Source: Archegozetes longisetosus
Taxonomy: Eukaryota > Arthropoda > Arachnida > Sarcoptiformes > Trhypochthoniidae
NCBI GenBank assembly: GCA_018873245.2
Contig: JAEMBT020000008.1
Location: 8,090,238 to 8,154,237 of the forward strand
Length of the DNA stretch: 64,000 bases
Direction: 5' to 3'
Positions 59,601 to 64,000 of the stretch are shown here, piece after piece; position 1 is the first letter of the stretch; every line of letters starts with the position of its first letter. The notes under the pieces were generated by a model. That model had not been told where the DNA came from. It ran no database searches and worked only from the letters and a program-made list of their open reading frames with translations. Both the position numbers and the translations under genes were made by a program.

Positions 59601-61054
59601 GTCGCTGAAATAAATAGGACTACTCGAACTCATTGGCATCATGAAAAAACTTAGATTGAGCGTAAAACATTGAAAGTTATGAGGTGGGCATTTCTCACAT
59701 CATATCAACTTGAAAACACTTTTGATGTAGTAGACCTTAAAGAATGCCTTACTTTTGAATTGTTTCAAACAATTAATGCATTTCAAATAAATTTCTATGA
59801 TTATTCAGTTTCCGTAGCTACTTTAGGCTTAAGGTCTAAGTTGAAAGTTCTGTTACCCCTCAAAACCTAACTGTTGATGCTTCCACATAAACCATCCGTG
59901 AAGATTGAGTTGAGATTAGAAAATTGAACCTAGACTATTTGTTATGTAAATTATAAGCAATAAATTTACTGGAAGTTATTCCGAAAACATTTGCACAATT
60001 TTTTATTCTTAGTATAACATTCAATACTAAGTACATCTACATGTTATTACAAATTATTGTATATTTATTTCCTCAGTTGCCATCACCACAAGGCTAAGTG
60101 TTTTCCCAGCAATTATTGATCTATAAAACCTTCTATGAAAGGTATTTTATAGGTTATTATTATTGATGTCGTGAAAATAGCATTGATTTCTCTCTTATAA
60201 GAGAAATACTGGTGTAAAATTAGAGTTTGAGCTGTCTTATTACTTGTCACAAAAGTTATGCTCTCAGTCAAATAGTTAAGAAATGATAGAAATTAGATCT
60301 TTAATCATATTGTTCAACAAACTAGACGTGATATGCAACACTTTCACACATTTTATAAGAGACAACGACAAAAAGGAAGAAACTTTTTCGGAGGTAAGTG
60401 TCACTTAACTAAATATTAATGCTATTAAATTGATCTATGACAAGATTTCAAGCTATAATTAATAATAAGCTTCAAGATAACTTTAAAACATACAATTGAC
60501 AAAAAGATATCAATCTATCACGAAATACCTAATTCAAGATTAGTTGAAGTGTATCTCAATAAGATCTAAGTTCACTAGCTATGTACTCAAAGCGATAAGT
60601 GAGTTCATTTTTGAGAAATTCACTTTAAATTACTTTTGAGTCATTATTGTCAGTTACATAGCCAAAACTTTGAGCTTGAGTGAAGCCGTAGTTTTAAATT
60701 TTGTAAAATTTCTATTAAAATTGTCATATTTATGACTAAATAAGACTGCAATTTAATAATTTAATATAAGTCACACACTCGATAAGTCTGATAGTTTGTG
60801 TTTGACAGGAAAGCAAGTTTAAATAATAAGGTATCTTCTGTTTTTGACATGTATATAAAGATCAAGCTATAGAATATATCTTGTGCTAAGTATCGAAAGG
60901 TTCACAAGTAAGACTCACACTTTGATAACAAATGAAGCTTTGACTGCAAGTAGAGCTTCTTTATCAGAAAACATCAAAAGGGCTTCTCAATAATGATAAA
61001 TCCTAAACCAAAATCTTGATGTTCAGTATTAAGTTTTAGTCATTTAGCTTTATT
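56622..61054. other. No gene recognised
   Basis: 4.4 kb of AT-rich DNA. Frames at 58767-58988, 59317-59589 and 59670-59870 are short and show no clear family features. The 59590-59880 region might be a decayed transposase but I cannot support it. An AGAGCTCTATATAGAGCT-type palindrome occurs near 58187-58204. Confidence 0.45.
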
Positions 61055-62570
61055 GGCTAATTGAATATTTTTTTTCAAATCTGAGCCTTACATTTGAGAT
61101 TAAAACACAGAAACATACATTAAGACATGTATGCGTTATGAAATGATTTCTGAGGAAAATAAGGAAAGTTATCTGAAAACTTGAGCTGATCTTTTGGAAC
61201 TACATAAAACAACGATATTTTATCTTTAGGTGCATCAACTATACAGAAAATAACTTTAATATTATTTTTTAAATATTAAGATGTAATAAATTAACAACTA
61301 CAATTAACACACACATTAAAGTCAAAATAAAAAAATTTATTAAAAATGTCTTTGACAATGAGCAATAAAAGTACCGTTTTTCGTCGCATGTAAGTCCATC
61401 TACTTATAATTTGAAATCTCAAGACTCATGTACTTATTTCCTCAATTTAAGTACATGAGTAAAATGCCATCATTTAAAACTGGATTCTTCAAGTTCCTTC
61501 AATTAAGGACATGTCTTTAACATGTGAAACTTCACAATAGTGTGGACCAATCATAAGTTTTTCTACTAATATTTCAAATTGTAAAAAAGCATATCGTCTG
61601 TGTTAAAAGCATTCTAAAATGATTTACTTTGCCTATGAGTAAGTGTTTTCATCAATTGAGAAGTAATAGAAATTAAAATAGTTTTCAAAAATTAAGTAAA
61701 TAATAAATACATTCAATCTTCTAAAAACTTAAATTTATTTCGTTCATCAATTTTACCGATGAATAAAGCTCAAATATGCATCTATATTTTAACATTCTTA
61801 AAAATTATATTTGTTCACGTTTAAATAAATAAAACGCTAATACTCTGTAATTATTCAATCCTTTGATGAAAATTCACATTTTAAGGTATGACCTTATGAA
61901 ATGAAATCTCAATCTCCATGTACTATCTATCCAGAATAGGCATGCAATTGAACTCAAAAGCAATTTTGATAACACTTTTTCGAACAATTATAAGTCTTGT
62001 CAAAATTAATATTGATTTCAAATGCATGCCCTTCCTGGACAGATAGTACTTTATAATCTGGAGTACTCTTCATAAATGATATTTTAAAAATTTCTAGCGA
62101 TTCACATTATAAGTATATGAACTTATATGCGGCGAAAAACAGTACTATGAATATTAATTAGATGCATCATCGTATTGATAAGATAAAAACTTCCTTACTT
62201 TTCTCATGGATCATCTTGTATAAGTTTTGATTTCAGTTCAATTGTTCAGTTCTTAACTAATGGCAAAACAATACGGAGATGATAATTCTTAATAAATCTT
62301 ATTTGGAAGAGTTTTGATATAAACAAAAATAATATAAAATATAAATGATTTATATATTATGCGTACAAATAATTATTAGTGCAAACTTTAATTCATATCA
62401 AGCTTATTGAAGTCAAGCTTAAAGCTTGATGAGGATATAAAAAGTTGGATTAGTTTTAAACTCTCAATATCTTAATTGCCTTTCAATTTAATAGTAGTCT
62501 TCAGTACTTATGTTCATAAACCTAAACGTAAGGCTCGGATTCAAAAAAATACTGAATTAGTAAATTTGAA
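61055..62570. mobile_element. TIR element family F, second locus
   Basis: Ends are CAAATCTGAGCCTTACATTT near 61076 and, inverted, AACGTAAGGCTCGGATTC near 62530. Internal segments near 62220-62480 match 52200-52450 and 52930-53050. About 1.5 kb, no transposase frame seen. Limits are approximate. Confidence 0.6.
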
Positions 62571-62801
62571 TGACGCTAAATATAATATATAAATACTAAA
62601 ACTTTGATGAGCCCTTTAGATGTTTTTCAATAAACAAGAGGCATCTCATGCAATCAAAGCTTTCAATTCTTACATGACCTTCTTCAACACAATACTTATA
62701 ACATAAGCTTAAAATATCTAAAACAAAATATTTCTTAAGCTAAAAGTCTTTATCAGAATAAGTCAAATAAATATTTTAGTTAAATTGATTTCTTTTTAAA
62801 G

Positions 62802-63352
62802 CATTAATTGGTCTGTTACTGGCATTATTTATTTGTTTTGGATATGCATTTGAGTCATTACGACCACTATTCTGGAAGTTAGCCTTCATCCTAATTGCAG
62901 TAATACTCATCTACTATTTAATGAAAATATGTTACACATATTGCATAATAAGCGACTCTAATCTACATAACAATTGTCGCATATATTGCAGTAATAATTA
63001 TTCAACGCCTTATGCGATTGCAGCATTCAACAATAACTATCACGAAAGTTCTTTCGTTTCGCCAACACTTAACAGTACCAGAAATTTGAATGAAATCAAT
63101 ACTCACTCGCCAATTGTTGTTCATTACAATGATAGTCATCATGTCATTCACGATAATATTCCTATAATTCTATCCAGTCATAGCTCTGTTCGAACTAATT
63201 CTATGCCCAGAATTGCATCTATTGATCAGAATGATAGCTATACTGATGATTACGTTAGAACTCCTCCTCCGAGATATGAAGATGTCATGAAAGTTAATCG
63301 TTTGCCTAATTATAACGATGCGATTCAATTACAAACACATCTAAAGTATTAG
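62802..63352 (+). CDS. Small membrane protein with C-terminal PPxY and LPxY motifs, copy 2 (3' exon)
   Basis: The exon opens after TCTTTTTAAAG in phase 1, the same phase as copy 1, and encodes 182 residues. It begins ALIGLLLALFICFGYAF, then SLRPLFWKLAF and a second membrane segment ending in a Cys-rich turn (KICYTYC). The Asn/Ser-rich tail carries HSSVRTNSMPRI, PPPRYEDV and LPNYNDAI. Shared with copy 1: the LFWKL hinge, the SVRTNSM motif and both Tyr motifs. The loop between them is not conserved, which points to selection on the motifs. AATAAA at 63641. The first exon was not found. WW-domain binding is inferred from the motifs. Confidence 0.75.
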
Positions 63353-64000
63353 TAGAAATCTACTCAATTGCTATAACTTTCAACAGATGGACGAGATTTA
63401 TGTCATATACTACTTGTATTAAGTTATAAAAATTATTCATACTTTTCACATGAGTTTTAACCATTATTTTAATCGCATTATGAGTTTAGGATGAATTATA
63501 TATTAAATTATGGATGATTGAGATATTTTCGTACTAGAAATATAGCATAATTTGAAGTAAATCATGTGCAAAACACTAATTATACAAAGTATTGTAGTGG
63601 CTTTTGACCATATCTGTCAAAAAAATTCTGTATTCAAGTGAATAAAGGGATTCAAATTTTATTTTTGCAAATGAAAAGTAAAAAAGAGTTGTACTTCTAC
63701 TTATAAATTGAATAAGTTTGAATTAGATAGGTATGAGGAATATAATAATAGGTATGAGAATCACTTCAAAAGTAGACTCATAGCTGAAAAGCATAAATTT
63801 ATTCATTGAATTGTAATTTTATCATATTTACTTACATAACTACAATAATTAAGCTAGAAGTTATTTGAATGAAGTGAATCCAAAAGGCGTCACATAGCTA
63901 TTAAATCTATTATCACAAAAAGTTTAAAAGCTAAACTTTAAGTCAATATTAACATCTACATTAACTTCAAGGTTAGGCGAACCAATGAATAAAACATGCT
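63353..64000. other. 3' UTR of the PPxY gene copy 2, then no gene seen
   Basis: AATAAA at 63641-63646. The rest, to the window end, is AT-rich with nothing recognised. Confidence 0.4.

Noticed and set aside
59590..59880. Possible transposase relic (mariner-like catalytic part)
   Set aside because: Only scattered residues in several frames resemble the family; too weak to list.
1..64000. tRNA, rRNA or other structured RNA genes
   Set aside because: Scanned by eye for tRNA A and B boxes and known rRNA text; none convincing, but short RNAs could be missed.

Overview
The window is AT-rich eukaryotic DNA, almost certainly from an arthropod and, on family content, probably an acariform mite. The main clues are an intronless 7-TM gustatory-type receptor, an intronless DEG/ENaC channel gene, an ionotropic-receptor gene, a GILT thiol reductase and a defensin-like peptide. 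Proposed introns are mostly short (41-111 bp), and many small DNA transposons lie between genes. No tRNA, rRNA, CRISPR or bacterial operon structure was seen. Species assignment is inference. Exon models were built by eye from GT/AG sites, reading phase and family motifs, without transcripts.

1-7.5 kb: a very large palindrome. The window start (1-2585) is repeated inverted at 2888-5468. Both arms carry the 3' half of a dead Jockey/CR1-type LINE plus about 490 bp of flank holding two small putative exons. Beyond the palindrome the right-hand LINE continues through its endonuclease and a separate ORF1. 7.5-17 kb: a transposon graveyard, with a MITE, a Helitron with textbook ends, mariner and Merlin/ISXO2-type transposase relics, a long inverted repeat interrupted by a foldback element made of inverted 17-bp tandem arrays, and a TA-flanked MITE built of palindromes.

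17.6-26.7 kb: a small amphipathic peptide exon, an unrecognised membrane ORF, an ionotropic receptor pseudogene (minus strand, four exons recovered, one internal stop, one frameshift, and a 1.28-kb transposon inside an intron), and a two-exon unrecognised gene. 28-32 kb: a long-TIR element and a four-exon GILT-like gene whose catalytic cysteines are replaced by serines. 33.6-41.2 kb: the gustatory-type receptor and a single ORF that encodes two DEG/ENaC units in tandem; hAT-type non-autonomous elements lie around them.

43-64 kb: more hAT and TIR elements, a small membrane-protein family with C-terminal PPxY/LPxY motifs (two apparently intact members and one relic), a defensin-like secreted protein with 14 cysteines, and a second copy of the inverted tandem-array element. 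The recognisable host genes are mainly chemosensory, channel, immune or secreted functions of the fast-evolving kind; they are not an operon and share no obvious pathway.
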